From: Henckelia pumila
Lineage: Eukaryota; Streptophyta; Magnoliopsida; Lamiales; Gesneriaceae
Length of the DNA stretch: 64,000 nt
NCBI RefSeq assembly: GCF_033568475.1
Contig: NC_133123.1
Span: 62,193,522 to 62,257,521, forward strand
Reading direction: 5' to 3'
Shown: positions 1 to 13,248 of the stretch, in pieces
Numbering within the stretch: position 1 is the first letter of the stretch
Layout of the letters: each line of letters starts with the position of its first letter
Notes under the pieces: generated by a model
The model's database searches: none
What the model saw: only the letters and a program-made list of their open reading frames with translations
What the model was told of the DNA's origin: nothing
Made by a program: the position numbers and the translations under genes

Positions 1-1341
1 CTTCAGCACACTTATCAAGTGCTATAAACTTAGATTCCATCGTGGATCTGTCTATTACAGTTTGTTTAGAATATTTCCAAGCAATTGTTTCACCTTCTAA
101 AGTGAATACAAATCAACTTGTAGATTTTGAGTCTTTCATATCAGATATCTAGTTTGCATCACTGTATCCTTCAATAACAACACGATATCTTGTATAGTGC
201 AGCCCTAGATCACGAGTGTATCTTAAATACCTTAACAATCTGATAATTTCTTTCCAGTGTTCAGCTCCTGGATTACTTGTGAATCTGCTCAATTTTCTTA
301 CTACATAGTCTATGTCTAGTCGTGTACAACTGATTAAGTACATCAGACTTCCAATTACTTGAGAGTATTCTAATTGGGAGATACTCTCACCCCGATTCTT
401 CGATAGATGTTGACTCGTATCTATCAGAGTCTAGCCAATGCAGAGCCATCCTTATAGAATTTTTCAATTATTTTATCTACATAATGTGATTGACTTAGAA
501 CCATCCCTTCTGATGTTCTATGGATTTTAATTCCAAGGATGACATCGGCTAATTTTAAATCCTTCATGTCGAATTTGGAGTTCAGCAGTTTTTTAGTGGA
601 TTTGATCATCTTATCATTGCTTTCAATGATAAGCATGTCATCTACGTAAAGACATAAAATGACATAGCCACTTTCAGTTTTCTTTACGTATACACTTTTG
701 TCACACTCATTGACCTTAAATCCACTTTCTAGCATGGCTTTGTCAAATTTTTTGTGTCATTGTTTTGATACTTGCTTCAAGCCATACAAAGACTTCACCA
801 ATTTACAAACCTTATTTTCTTGCCCAGGTGCAGAAAATCCCTCAGGTTGTACCATGTAAATTTCTTCTTCTAAATATTCATTTAGAAAGGCAGTTTTTAC
901 ATCCATTTGGTGTACTTTAAGATTTCGCAAGACGACAATTGCAAGTATCACTCGAATTGAAGTTATTCGTGTTACTGGAAAATAAGTGTCAAAGTAATCA
1001 AGTCATTCACGTTGTCGATAACCCTTGATTACCAATGTGGATTTATACTTATCTATTGTTCCATCTGATTTCATTTTTTGTTTAAAAATCCATTTATAAC
1101 CTAGTGGTTTGCTTTCCGAAAGAAGTTCCAATAGTTTCCACGTATGATTTTGCAAAATAGATTCTATTTCGGAATTTATAGCCTCTTTCCATTGAGGTCC
1201 TTCAAATGAATTCACAGCTTCCTTGAAGGTTTGAGGTTCACTTTCCATCATGAAAGTGATGAAATTCGGACCAAATGATTTCTCTGTCCTAGATCTCTTG
1301 CTACGTCTAGGTTCAACCTCACGGTTAACCTCTTGTTCCAT
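1..1341 (-). pseudogene. copia reverse transcriptase and RNase H (broken, runs off the window)
   Basis: Segments 1003-1341, 757-951, 424-735 and 149-343 carry successive RT blocks: YKWIFKQKMKSDG, then QMDVKTAFLN and EEEIYMVQPEGF, then LYVDDMLII (the YVDD catalytic motif), then [17 protein letters not shown] and GYSDAN. Bases 1-148 translate further into RNase H in pieces. Stops separate all blocks. Confidence 0.9.
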
Positions 1342-1344
1342 TTT

Positions 1345-2455
1345 CTAATGAGACCTTTTAGATGAACTTGGTTCTTTCTTAGATTTGCAAGGGAACACAT
1401 GTTCAAATAACGAAGCATTTCTTGATTCCATTATCGTATTTTTATGAATATTAGGAATTTGAGATTCATGCACAAGGAATCGATAATTGCTATTGTGGTG
1501 TGCATATCCAATGAAAATGCAATCAACAGTTTTTGGTCCAATTTTTACCTTTTTCGGAGTAGGTACGGCTACCTTGGCAAGACACCCCCACACTCGCAAA
1601 TATTGGTATGAAGGTGTTCTTCTTTTCCATAATTCATATGGACTTTTATCTTGCTTCTTCCGGGGTACCTTATTTAAAAGGTAATTAGCTGTCAGAACAA
1701 CTTCCCCCCACATGTTATGTGGTAAACCAGAACTCAGTAACAGTGAATTCATCATTTCTTTCAAAGTGCGATTCTTTCGCTCTGCATCACCATTTTGCTG
1801 AGGAGAGTAAGGTGAAGTTCTTTCGAGTCTGATACCATGTTGAGCACAATACTCAGCAAATGGTGATTCATACTCACCTTTCACGATCACTTTTTAGCAC
1901 TTTAATTTTCTTGCTAAGTTGATTTTCAACTTCACTTTTGTAGTGGACAAACTTTTTAATTGCTTCATCTTTACTTTTAAGAATATACACATAACAATAT
2001 TTGGTATTATCGTCAATAAAAGTAATGAAGTATTTGTTTTCACCACGTGTTTTTACTCCTTTTAAATCACATAGATCAGAGTGAATCAAATCAAGAGGTT
2101 TACTTTTTCTTTCAACTGTTTGAAAATATGATCTTGTTAGTTTTGCCTCAACACAAGTTTTGCATTTATGTTGCGTATCAATTTTTAATGTAGGAATACT
2201 TTTTAAGTTAATTAATCTATGAATCGTATCATAATTAACATGTCCTAGTCTGTCATGCCACAAATTGAAAGACTCAAGCAAGTAAGCAGAATATTTCATC
2301 TTATTGATTACGGGTTTAATATCCATTACATTGAGTTTGAACAAACCATTGCTTACATAGCCTTTCCCAACAAACATTCCACTTTTAGAAAAAACAACTT
2401 TATCTGACTCAAACACAATGCTAAAACCATGCTTGCTAAGCAGAGACCCAGACAC
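1345..2455 (-). pseudogene. copia GAG-pre-integrase and integrase (frameshifted)
   Basis: Segment 1874-2455 carries the pre-integrase zinc motif (LWHDRLGHV ... CKTCVEAK) and the first integrase aspartate in LDLIHSDLC, reaching the second aspartate in LKSDRE. Segment 1345-1890 resumes in another frame with GEYESPF and supplies the glutamate in NGDAERKNRT. The catalytic D, D and E residues are all visible but split by a frameshift near 1880. The C-terminal part of 1345-1890 has the usual YELWKRRTPSYQYLRVWGC block. Confidence 0.9.
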
Positions 2456-2523
2456 CTAGTTCTTACAGATGTCTGGCACATACAACACATTGTTCAAATT
2501 CTGCTCTTTTCCAGCGGTCATCT

Positions 2524-3666
2524 TCAAAACAACTGTTCATTTTCCCTTGATTTCAAAAGTTGCAAAATTTCCCATGAACAGCACTTCCCCATTCTCAGAT
2601 TCCTCAACATTTGAAAGCATCCTTTGTCAGAGCAAACATGGCGAGTGGCACCAATGTCGATCCACCACTCTCTTGGATTTGATCCAATTAGATTTACTTT
2701 AGAAATGACAGCACAGAGGTTCATATTTGAAACCTCATGAGATATGTTCTCCACCATGTTCAACTCTCGGTTTTTCTTTGGCTTCTTGCACTCAGAGGCC
2801 TTGTGACCAGTAGCACCATCATAGTTGAAGCATTTCCCCAAGAACTTCTTCTTCTTAATGTCTTCTTTTGGTCCCATTTTCATCCTTTTGTTCGAAGGAT
2901 TGAAGTGTTTCTTTTTCAAGCTTTGGCCATGCTCTACAACATTTTCTTTAGCAGCAACCGGAGAAAACAGTCGTCTTTCAGAACTTTTGTTTTCTTCCTC
3001 GATACGAAGTCAAACAATGAGTTCTTCAACATTCATCTCCTTGCGCTTGTGTTTCAAGTAGTTCTTGAAATCCTTCCATTCCGGTGGTAGCTTCTCAACA
3101 ATGGCAGCTACTTGGAAGTATTCGCTCAACGTCATCCCCTCAGCGTGAATCTCGTGAAGAATCACTTGGATTTCTTGAACTTGACTGATAACCGGCTTGG
3201 AATCCACCATTTTAAAATCCAGAAAGCGGCCTACAAGAAACTTCTTGGCCCCCGCATCCTTGGTTTTGAATTTTCTATCGAGGGATTCCCACTGCTCTTT
3301 GGCCGTTTTCTTTTCGCAATACACATTGTAGAGCGAATCTGCTAATCCGTTCAATACGTAATTTCGGCATAAGAAATAAAAATGATTCCATGCCTCCAGA
3401 TCACTGACAAATTCAACATCTCCCTCACCCTCCTTGAGCTAAGGAGCATCCTTCGAGAGGAATCTAGCCAGGTTCAGCGTTTTCAAGTAGAATAACATTT
3501 TCTGCTGCCACCTCTTGAAGTCCACACCAATAAACTTCTCCGGATTTTCTCCGTGGTTGTGAGGTAGAGGAACAGCATCACCTCTTGGGGAAGTAGGAGG
3601 AACGACACGATTTGGAACCATGACAAGAGGGGCAACAGGAGCAGTCTCACTTGAAGCGAAAGCCAT
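2524..3666 (-). pseudogene. copia gag, zinc knuckle and start of protease (broken)
   Basis: Three open pieces (3439-3666, 3010-3354, 2524-2919) together look like a copia Gag. The first begins MAFASSETAP and contains the FKRWQQKMLFYL block typical of copia gag. The second has the gag core, ending in EWKDFKNYLKHKR. The third has a CCHC-like knuckle, C-F-N-Y...H...C, in which the second cysteine has become tyrosine. It is followed by WWIDIGATRHVC, the aspartic-protease site with the usual D-T-G altered to D-I-G. The start at 3666 is preceded by a good splice acceptor (TTGTTTCAG), so gag may sit after a leader intron. Disrupted and not expected to function. Confidence 0.88.
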
Positions 3667-4049
3667 TTCTGAAACAATTCACGTAATGAGTACAAAATAT
3701 GTTATAATTTTGTTAACCAAAAACTAAACTAAAAAACGTGAATATACAAAACAATATACTAAGATCGTATAACAATTCAGAAGTATAATGAGTATGTAAA
3801 TACTGAAAAGTATAAACCGAATGAGTAAGGAAAAAGTCAAATAAACTGAGGCCTTTAACTAGTACAATTTTCTTAAAACAGATTTGTCCCCTCCGAAAAG
3901 TGCTTCGAGGATAATACGAACGTCTGTTTCCCAGGATACAATGGTAAAATCTTGTAGACTCCTAGCACCAAGGCACTACACCGACGAACCGAGACTGTAC
4001 TTGAAAAGTATCACGACCGGGCAGGAACGTAAGTGCAGAACAGATAAAA
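3667..4049 (-). other. Leader or LTR part of the first copia element, left of the inserted element
   Basis: No coding potential. It lies directly upstream of the gag start on the minus strand and ends exactly where the LTR of the inserted element begins. I find no copia primer binding site here, so this stretch is either an intron-bearing leader or LTR. It should be read together with 13249-13602. Confidence 0.5.
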
Positions 4050-6701
4050 TGTGAGGACCTCGATTCTAATCAATTAATTTCAAATAGTAAAACAATCATC
4101 GACAAATAAATGAGCCAAATTTTAATTTTTTTTTTTAAAGGAAAAGTGCCTCGCTCGAGCGGTAGAAAAATATTCGGCTCGAGCAAGACCATCTCGGGCT
4201 CAACTATAAAAATCAATTTTAAACTCGTTCTTCGACATAAATCAATTTTAAGAATAATCGGGGTATAAAAATACATGCAGTATTATAAATCAACAATAAA
4301 AGCATGCTTCAATAAATAACCGAGTTCTAAAAATTATTCGACTCTAAATCGACGCCTCACATCTATCATTCGATCCCAAGCTAACCATGTCGACTCTGAC
4401 TAGCTCCTGCCCCACCTGTTGTCAAGTACACATACAAAACAAGACAACAGCCGGATAACTCTGGTGAGAATAAAATCCCAATAAAAGCGACGTAACATGC
4501 AATATCAAATAAACATGTCAAAATCATGTTATAACATAAACATTCTTCGATGATAAATAAATATGAAATGCATGTGCTTAAAAATCGGGATTATCAAATC
4601 GGATAATCAAGGGAGACTCGATACTTCGGTTGGGATCCCGAGAACAAGATATCGTATCAACTCACCTATGCTCCCGATCGGGGTGGCAATACGTATCTCA
4701 ATCCTCTAGACTTCGAGCAAAAATAATGAGTATTCGGGTCGCTAGGCGTAACTCAACAACCTAGGTCACTCAAATATAGCTCCCGAATCGTGTAAATCCT
4801 ATCGGGGCAACTCAGCCCATTTCAAAATCAATGGATTTAGGCTCAAGATGAATGCACATGAAACAGATGCAATTAAATCAAATTAAAACGACAATTCTAT
4901 TTATTCAGACATCAAAATATCGTAGATGTCATCTCATTAATTCATATATTCAATCATGAATATAATATCAAAAATCATTGAAATAATTCCAAATAAGCAA
5001 ACTCATGCTTTTCAATTCGAATATATGCATCAATTAATTCAAACAATTTTATATAGACAAAATCATGTCTTTTAAGTAATATCAAAATCAATTAATCAGT
5101 CAAATTCTCAGTCAATATCAAATAATCAAATAAACCTGCAAGTATGTGATTTTAATCGGGAACTCGAGAACCTCAATCTCGCTCGAGTATTCATTCTCTT
5201 CGAAATCCACATCAGCTCATACCTCAATTTTCCAATCTGAAAAAGCTCAAATCCTTAGACTGCTGATTTCTGCCTCTAATTATCATCGACTAGCTTTCAA
5301 TTTGCGAAAAATCATATAATGGTCAAAAGTCAACCTTAGTCAACTGTTGTCAAACTTTGACCAAAAATTTCCGAACTTTAATGCGCTCTCACCGCTTAAC
5401 GATTTTGAATCTCGACTCGAAACTTGGATATTTGAATTCATCTCGTCGAGACGATCAAAATTGGGTAACACGTCGATGGTCGCCGGAAAATTTGGGGGAG
5501 GCGGCGACGTGGCGGCGATGAGCAAATCAACTCCAAAAATTCTGAATTTTGGCATGGTTGTAGATCTCGACGAGACGATTCCAACAATATAAGCCACGAC
5601 CGGAACGGAGGTCCGACGCAGCGGTGATCGGAGAAAAACAGGGCGGCGGCGATGGCGGTTTAAAAACTCCGATCTGCACCAAATATGCCGAAATAATCTA
5701 CCAAAAGCTAGGTAAATGTTCTACCCATCATCTACTATCATTTAGCAACTCGAAAACTAACAAAAACGAGCTCGAAATCGCGAAATCAAATCGAAGAAGA
5801 TGATGAACAGTACCGAGAAAATTCTGTGCAGATTTTGTCCGTTCATTCTCACTTTTTTGGCGATCCAACCGTCCGATCTTTGATTTCTTTACACCAATAT
5901 CTTCGTATTGATGTTGGCTACAAAGTGACCGATCGGATCTTTGATCGGAGCTCCGGTGAACGTCCAAACAAATCAAAAACGTTGACTGCTACAGTACCCA
6001 CGAAAATTCTGTGCAGAACTCGTCTGTTATTTCTCATTTTTCCGGCGATCCAACCGTTGGATTTTCGATTTCTTTATACCAATAGATTTATCTTGATCTT
6101 GGCTACAATCTTACCGTTCGGATCTTTGATCGGTTTTCCGGTGAATGGCCGGAAAAATAAAAAAACTGCGGCTGCTACAGTAAAGTCGAGAAAATGGGAA
6201 AAATTGGGGAAAAAATCTTGATCCGTGTTTTCTCAGTGTGAGTTTTCTATTTATAGTAACCCGATATTTTTGGGTCTCGGACTAATTTATTTGATACCCA
6301 ACTGGTAAAAATTAATCCTAAATCTGATATTTTCCGGTACACGCATCCAACATCAATAACATCATTTTTTTGAAATTATACACTTTGACCAGTCAATTGA
6401 ACTCATAAATTTCCAATTTAATTTCTAAGTCCAACTTAGACTCGGACCAGTCATATCAGTCAATATTTTCCCAAATTAAATTTATCTGGCATAAATAATT
6501 ATTTTTATTTCGATATCTCAATAATTATTTCAAAATGCTAAATAATACCAGATATTCAGAAATAGTCAAATTCATTGATTAACTGGTATGTGTATTTTAT
6601 AAATACACTCTATAATCTCATTAGCAATAATAATTATTTCATCAACTCAATAATTATTTTAATTGTTAATTAATTCGATAATTAATTTTTGGGGCGTTAC
6701 A
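4050..6701 (-). repeat. 3' LTR of the LARD-like element
   Basis: About 2652 bp with TG...CA ends. It matches 10600-13248 along its full length, with many scattered substitutions and a few small indels, so the insertion is not recent. A minus-strand TATA box (TATAAATAG) lies at 6248-6255. Small ORFs inside it (for example 5340-5597) recur in the other LTR and are not genes. Confidence 0.92.
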
Positions 6702-6702
6702 A

Positions 6703-6739
6703 TTCTCCCCCTCTAAGAATTGTTTTCGTCCTCGAAATC
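6703..6739 (-). other. Polypurine tract and relic of the pol C-terminus
   Basis: The minus strand has AGAGGGGGAGAA at 6714-6703, directly before the 3' LTR: the second-strand priming site. Just upstream, 6739-6713 still reads D-F-E-D-E-N-N-S-stop, a common C-terminal ending of plant gypsy polyproteins. It is the only coding relic I recognise in the interior. Confidence 0.75.
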
Positions 6740-9700
6740 GCATGCAATCTGAGAACATCAGATAAAGATCTGAAAGAATCTGTACTCAATCTCATTGCAA
6801 TAAAGAGATTCGGATATCTCTAACTTATATCATGTTCTATCTTCCAAGTGATTTCTTCGACCTTCTTTAAGTCATTATACTGAAACAACTAGAATTGACT
6901 TGTTCTAGAACTACTTCTCTTTTGGTACGTAATCTGTATCTGTCATCGGTTATCGATCAATCAAAGTAGTTCAAAGTCTCATTCAATTCAGTCTCATCTC
7001 TCCAAAGTATAAAGGAACGAATCTTGTTCTATTATTAAAGTCTGAATCAAGACTTACAACTCTGACATATCTATCTCGCACTGTTCTGATTCTATTCGGA
7101 ATCATAATCACTTTCTCTGACATCTATGACCACATGAGGTCAAATCGTACTCTATCGCTGATGTATTTTAGAATCATCATTCTCGAAATGAGAAGAAAAT
7201 TTGCAGTACTCATCGTATCTCGCTTCGAAAAGAGTCATCTCTAAACTCTTTTGGTATTTGTTCAAATCAGAACAATCAACCAAATCATGAATCTAGCCAA
7301 CTAGTGCAAACTCTAGCACTACGGCTCGTGGAATATCCTCCCAAAACCATGAACATTCTGCTCTAGCTGTCTGTCGGTCTGAAATAATATATTATACTCT
7401 GATAAGGCGAGGAAAAAAAAGTTTCTTGAATATCTAACTCTGACCTAAATTCAGTTATCAGATTTTAGCTGTCTGTCAGTTGATAATGGATCAACCAAGA
7501 ATACTTCGAAATCCTTTAACGAGTCAACAATTCCATCTTCAATCGATCAATCTTAATCTAGACTCAATACACAGTTTAGAATTCAGAGAAAACTTATGTC
7601 AATCAGACAGTTCCTAAAATCCCAAACTCATATACTGAGTTAATCTTAATCAAATCGATATTCCTCTAATGTCTTCAAGTAAAAATTTGATCAATCAACA
7701 TTTCGCAAAATTCCAAAATTCAATATCGGAAAGTTCTTTCTTCAATATCATTTCGTAGGATCACATATTCATCTGCGAGTCACAATATGTTCGAGCAATC
7801 ATGGAGCAATCACAAATCAAAACTCAAAAATTCTCATCAAATTCTTCCCAATAACCATCAAATAATCGATCAGTAAGGCAAGTTTAAATCCCAAAATTTC
7901 TCATTCGATCATAAATCGCAAACAACATCGTATTAATCTCACCAATTGGAAGAACAACACTCAGGTATTCATCTATATGCTCTGGAACTTATTTGGTACT
8001 AGTTACACTAATTCAAGTTTCTTCTTCTTCTAATTCGCTCTTTCTGATCTCAAGTGTTAGTAATTCTCGCAATTGAGTTCGAATGCTAAAAAGAAGATGC
8101 AACATCTCTACTAACACTGCAATGCCAGTCTTATTTCTAAATTCAAAATTCTGCTCTTAGTCCACCAATAAAAATTTACCGCAAAGTTCCATAAATTCTC
8201 GAACAATCATCACAAAATCCAAAGATCAAAAGATAAATCCGTTATCACTGATTCATCAAGTGAATCATATCAATTCTTCTGAATCATCTGAAATATTTTT
8301 AAATCCTAGTCGAATCCACTGCAATTTGTTTCAAAATTTCTCAAAATACCTAAAATTGAACGATCTTCGGACATAATCTTTATCCGGATCGGTCAAACAC
8401 TAAATTCAGATAGTGCTATCAATCTCTATCAGTTACGAGCCAACAAAATCGTATATACTGAAGATATAACTCAAATCATCAATGACTCTCAGAGTCAGAA
8501 TCAAATCAATATCAACGAAAATCGCTAAAGTCATGCTTATCAATAGAAAGAATTCTGGACAACAAACTCTGCTAAGTGAAAACAACTCACTTGCATTTCA
8601 AAATCGTGGGTGAATACTTCAGATCAGGCTCGAAGAATAAGAAAAACGAGCCAATCAATCAATATAAAATCAAGTGATCACTCATCAACAGGTACGACGT
8701 AATGCCCATCATCAAGACAAACCAAAATCATGGTTTCCAACGTGGCCTCAATCACGAGGAGTCCGCACGCCCTCATCGATTAGGACTCAGTCCTAAGACA
8801 TATTCGAATGTCGCAACAAATAAATCTAGATCACCAAGAAATCAGATAATCAAAATTCACCCGAATCAATATCAATGTCCAGAAATAAATTTCAATTTCT
8901 CAAGAATTACGAATTTCTGAAATTCAGACTCGGAATTTCAATCAATATCAAATGGCAATAATTATCAAAGTCAATGTCATGCGAATCAAAGTTGCATAAC
9001 TAAAATAGGATTCAAGAATCTTCAGATTAATCGAAGGAAGACTCAACTGTAACTGAATTCGGTGTCATCCCAAAAACACTAATTTCATCCTCTTATTCTA
9101 TAGGAAAAATATTTTCTCCTCAACATTTCTCAAATTCATGTCTTTCCAAAATATCAATCATAATAACTCCTCAAACCAATCCAATACTAGAAATTCATAC
9201 AAGTTTTCTTAAGACCCAATAAAACATCATTTTCCCAAAGAAAAATATTGGTTACATCAATGAAATCTCGATATCATCGATTGGGACCTAATCGAATTTT
9301 CAAAATATTCAATTAATCCTAATCTTCCCAAAAGTTTAACATAAAAGTGCTGATATTCTTACATTCACAAATAACTTTAAAAAATATCGCAAACTTAGAT
9401 CAATTCTCAATAATTCAATCATTTATCAATATCTAATCACAATAGATCCAAGCAATTGGACACAGTCTGTTCATTCATATATATCAATCTCATAATGCTA
9501 TAAATATAAAAATCAACTCAAAAGACATAATCAACTTAATGTCCTTACTGAGTACATCGGGATCTCAATTCATTTCTACTCAATCTCTTATTAACGAACA
9601 CAATCAAGTTTATCATTCCTGATAAATCTATCATCTATTCCGAATGGGCGTTTTGAAACATCTAGTTTTGATCTCAGAGTATTATAAAACATCACTCAAA

Positions 9701-10582
9701 ACTTACACCACATTATTCAAATCAACGAGTCAGGATCAATAAAATTCTTACCTCGAGAATTCTTACAGGTTCATTACAATGGATGATCAAATCTGATCTC
9801 GTTCTGAAATTTTCTGAAATCCTTAATATCGAAGTTCTATCTCTGTTCTGTCTAAAGGTTCATCTGACGCAAATCAATTCAATCATTGCTAAAGATTAAA
9901 ATATAAACTCTTACCTCGATCAATCTAAGCCACAATAAACTTCGAGTGGTTTTTAATTCAATTTTCTCAAGAAGGAACATCATCTATTCATATTCTAGAT
10001 CATCTCATCTTTCATCAATACCATTTCTCAATTTCTAGAGTATACAATTCTTCGCTCAATAAGGAGATTTAGTTGATAACGACAGAGATATAACAATTCA
10101 GAATATCATAATAAAATCTCACTTGCCATCATACTCTCCTCAACAAATTCATGAACATAAAACTCTTTCCAAAACGTCAATTCTCATAGCGAGCAATCTA
10201 ATCATCACAATTCAAATCTGATTTGCTAGCTATCTGAACCATATCGGCTTAACAATTATAATATCAAATAATCACAAGCACAAATCTCGAAATATCAAAA
10301 TCATCAACTCTGTTTCGATCATCCTCTAATCATCATACTCATGTAATCGCATGAGTGCTTAAATTCTCATCTCGAATTCAGTTCTGATACTCTTTCATAT
10401 AATGCATGCTTTTAAAATCAATTCACATAATCAAATAGGCACATAATTCTGAATCAGTAAAGCATGCTCGCATGTAATTCAAGTAATCAAACAATGAAAT
10501 TAATCACATGCGAAATAAAATAATTCAAGCAGACTCGATCTACCCCACTCACTCACTTCTATTCCAGTCCAAGAATCTTATC
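6740..10582. other. Interior of the LARD-like element, no recognisable genes
   Basis: AT-rich, dense in stops on both strands, with no recognisable RT, integrase or gag block. The 72-codon ORF at 8702-8920 resembles nothing I know and is probably chance. Confidence 0.7.
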
Positions 10583-10594
10583 GCTCTGATACCA
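10583..10594 (-). other. Primer binding site of the LARD-like element
   Basis: The minus strand reads TGGTATCAGAGC, complementary to the 3' end of initiator tRNA-Met, five bases from the LTR edge. This fixes the element's orientation. Confidence 0.88.
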
Positions 10595-10599
10595 CTTAA

Positions 10600-13248
10600 T
10601 GTGAGGACCTCGATTCTAATCAACTAATTTCAAATAGTAAAACAATCATCGACAAATAAATGAGCCAATTTTTTTTTTAAAGGAACAGTGCCTCGCTCGA
10701 GCGGTAGAAAAATATTCGGCTCGAGCGAGACCATCTCGGGCTCAACTATAAAAATCAATTTTAAACTCGTTCTTGGACATACATCAATTCTAAGAATAAT
10801 CGGGGTATAAAAATACATGCAGTATTATAAATCAACAATAAAAGCATGCTTCAATAAATAACCGAGTTCTAAAAATTATTCGACTCTAAATCGACGCCTC
10901 ACATCTATCATTCGATCCCAAGCTAACCATGTCGACTCTGACTAGCTTCTGCCCCACCTGTTGTCAAGTACACATACAAAACAAGACAACAGCCGATAAC
11001 TCCGGTGAGAATAAAATCCCAATAAAAGCGACGTAACATGCAATATCAAATAAATATGTCAAAATCATGTTATAACATAAACATTCTTCGATGATAAATA
11101 AATATGAAATGCATGTGCTTAAAAATCGGGATTATCAAATCGGATAATCAAGGGAGACTCGATACTTCGGTTGGGATCCCGAGAACAAGATATCGTATCA
11201 ACTCACCTACGCTCCCGATCGGGGTGGCAATACGTATCTCAATCCTCTAGATTTCGAGCAACTATAATGAGTATTCGGGTCGCTAGGCTTAACTCAACAA
11301 CCTAGGCCACTCAAATATAGCTCCCGAATCGTCTAAATCCTATCGGGGCAACTCAGGACATTTCAAAATCAATGGATTTAGGCTCAAGATGAATGCACAT
11401 GAAACAGATGCAATTAAATCAAATTAAAACGACAATTCTATTTATTCAGACATCAAAATATCGTAGATGTCATCTCATTAATTCATATATTCAAAATCAT
11501 GAATATAATATCAAAAATCATTGAAATAATTCCAAATAAGCAAACTCATGCTTTTCAATTCGAATATATGCATCAATTAATTCAAACAATTTCATATAGA
11601 CAAAATCATGTCTTTTAAGTAATATCGAAATCAATTAATCAGTCAAATTCTCAGTCAATATCAAATAATCAAATAAACCTGCAAGTATGTGATTTTAATC
11701 GGGAACTCGAGAACCTCAATCTCGCTCGAGTATTCATTCCCTTCGAAATCCACATCAGCTCATACCTCAATTTTCCAATCTGAAAAAGCTCAAATCCTTA
11801 GACTGCTGATTTCTGCCTCTAATTATCATCGACTAGCTTTCAATCTGCGAAAAATCATATAATGGTCAAAAGTCAACCTTAGTCAACTGTGGTCAAACTT
11901 TGACCAAAAATTTCCGAACTTTAATGCGCTCTCACCGCTTAAAGATTTTGAATCTCGACTCGAAACTTGGATATTTGAATTCATCTCGTCGATACGATCA
12001 AAATTGGGTAACACGTCGATGGTCGTCGGAAAATTTGGGGGAGGCGGCGACGTGGCGGCGATGAGCAAATCAACTCCAAAAATTCTGAATTTTGGCATGG
12101 TTGTAGATCTCGATGAGAAGATTCCAACAATATAAGCCACGACCGGAACGGAGGTCCGACGCGGCGGCGATCGGAGAAAAACAGGGCGGCGGCGGTGGCG
12201 GTTTAAAAACTCCGATCTGCACCAAATATGCCGAAATAATCTACCAAAAGCTAGGCAAATGTTCTACCCATCATCTACTATCATTTAGCAACTCGAAAAC
12301 TAACAAAAACGAGATCGAAATCGCAAAATCAAATCGAAGAAGACGATGAACAGTATCGAGACAATTCTGTGCAGATTTCGTCCGTTCATTCTCACTTTTC
12401 TGGCGATCCAACCGTCCGATCTTTGATTTCTTTACACCAATAGCTTCTTCTTGATGTTGGATACAAAGTGACCGATCGGAGCTTTGATCCGAGCTCCGGT
12501 GAACGTCCAGAAAAATCAAAAACTTTGATTGCTACAGTACCCACGAAAATTCTGTGCAGAACTCGTCTGTTATTTATCATTTTTCCGGCGATCCAACCGT
12601 TGGATTTTTGATTTCTTTATACCAATAGATTCATCTTGATCTTGGCTACAATCTGACCGTTCGGATCTTTGATCGGGTCTCCGGTGAACGGCTGGAAAAA
12701 TAAAACAACTACGGCTGCTACAGTAAAGTCGAGAAAATGGGAAAAATTGGGGAAAAAATCTTTATCCGTGTTTTCTCAGTGTGAGTTTTCTATTTATAGT
12801 AAGTAACCCGATATTTTCGGGTCTCGGACTAATTTATTTGATACCCAACTGGTAAAAATTAGTCCTAAATCTGATATTTTCCGGTACACGCACCCAACAT
12901 CAATAACATCATTTTTCTGAAATTATACACTTTGACCAATCAATTTAACTCATAAATTTCCAATTTAATTTTTATGTCCAACTTAGACTCGGATCAGTCA
13001 TCTCAGTCAATATTTTCCCAAATTAAATTTATCTGGCATAAATAATTATTTTTATTTCGATATCTCAATAATTATTTCAAAATGCTAAATAATACCAGAT
13101 ATTCAGAAATAGTCAAATTCATTGATTAACTGGTATGTGTATTTTATAAATACACTCTATAATCTCATTAGCAATAATAATTATTTCATCAACTCAATAA
13201 TTATTTTAATTGATAATTAATTCGATAATTAATTTTTGGGGCGTTACA
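10600..13248 (-). repeat. 5' LTR of the LARD-like element
   Basis: About 2649 bp, the partner of 4050-6701. A minus-strand TATA box is at 12791-12798. Its outer end at 13248 joins the resumed copia sequence. Confidence 0.92.

Larger units (their letters stand above)
1..3666 (-). mobile_element. Decayed Ty1-copia retrotransposon, cut by the window edge
   Basis: Read on the minus strand, the order is gag, zinc knuckle, protease, integrase, reverse transcriptase, RNase H, which is the Ty1-copia order. Reading is broken into at least eight open segments by stops and frameshifts, so the copy is dead. The 3' end (rest of RNase H and 3' LTR) lies beyond base 1. The upstream part continues through 3667-4049 and, after the 9.2 kb insertion at 4050-13248, at about 13249-13602. 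Similarity from memory is to the TNT1-type copia polyproteins common in dicots. Confidence 0.93.
4050..13248 (-). mobile_element. Large non-coding LTR retrotransposon (LARD-like, Ty3-gypsy derived) nested in the copia element
   Basis: Two long direct repeats (4050-6701 and 10600-13248) bound a 3.9 kb interior. On the minus strand each LTR begins TGTAACGCCCC and ends CCTCACA. A tRNA-Met type primer site abuts the 5' LTR (10583-10594) and a polypurine tract abuts the 3' LTR (6703-6714). The interior has no ORF above about 72 codons. A relic of the pol C-terminus (D-F-E-D-E-N-N-S-stop, 6713-6739) just before the polypurine tract points to a plant chromovirus-type gypsy ancestor (family knowledge, inference). 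The expected 5-bp target duplication is not clean: TAAAA at left, TTAAC at right. Confidence 0.88.

Noticed and set aside
5340-5597. 85-residue ORF repeated at 11883-12140
   Set aside because: Located inside both LTRs of the LARD-like element, with an overlapping ORF on the other strand. Open by chance.
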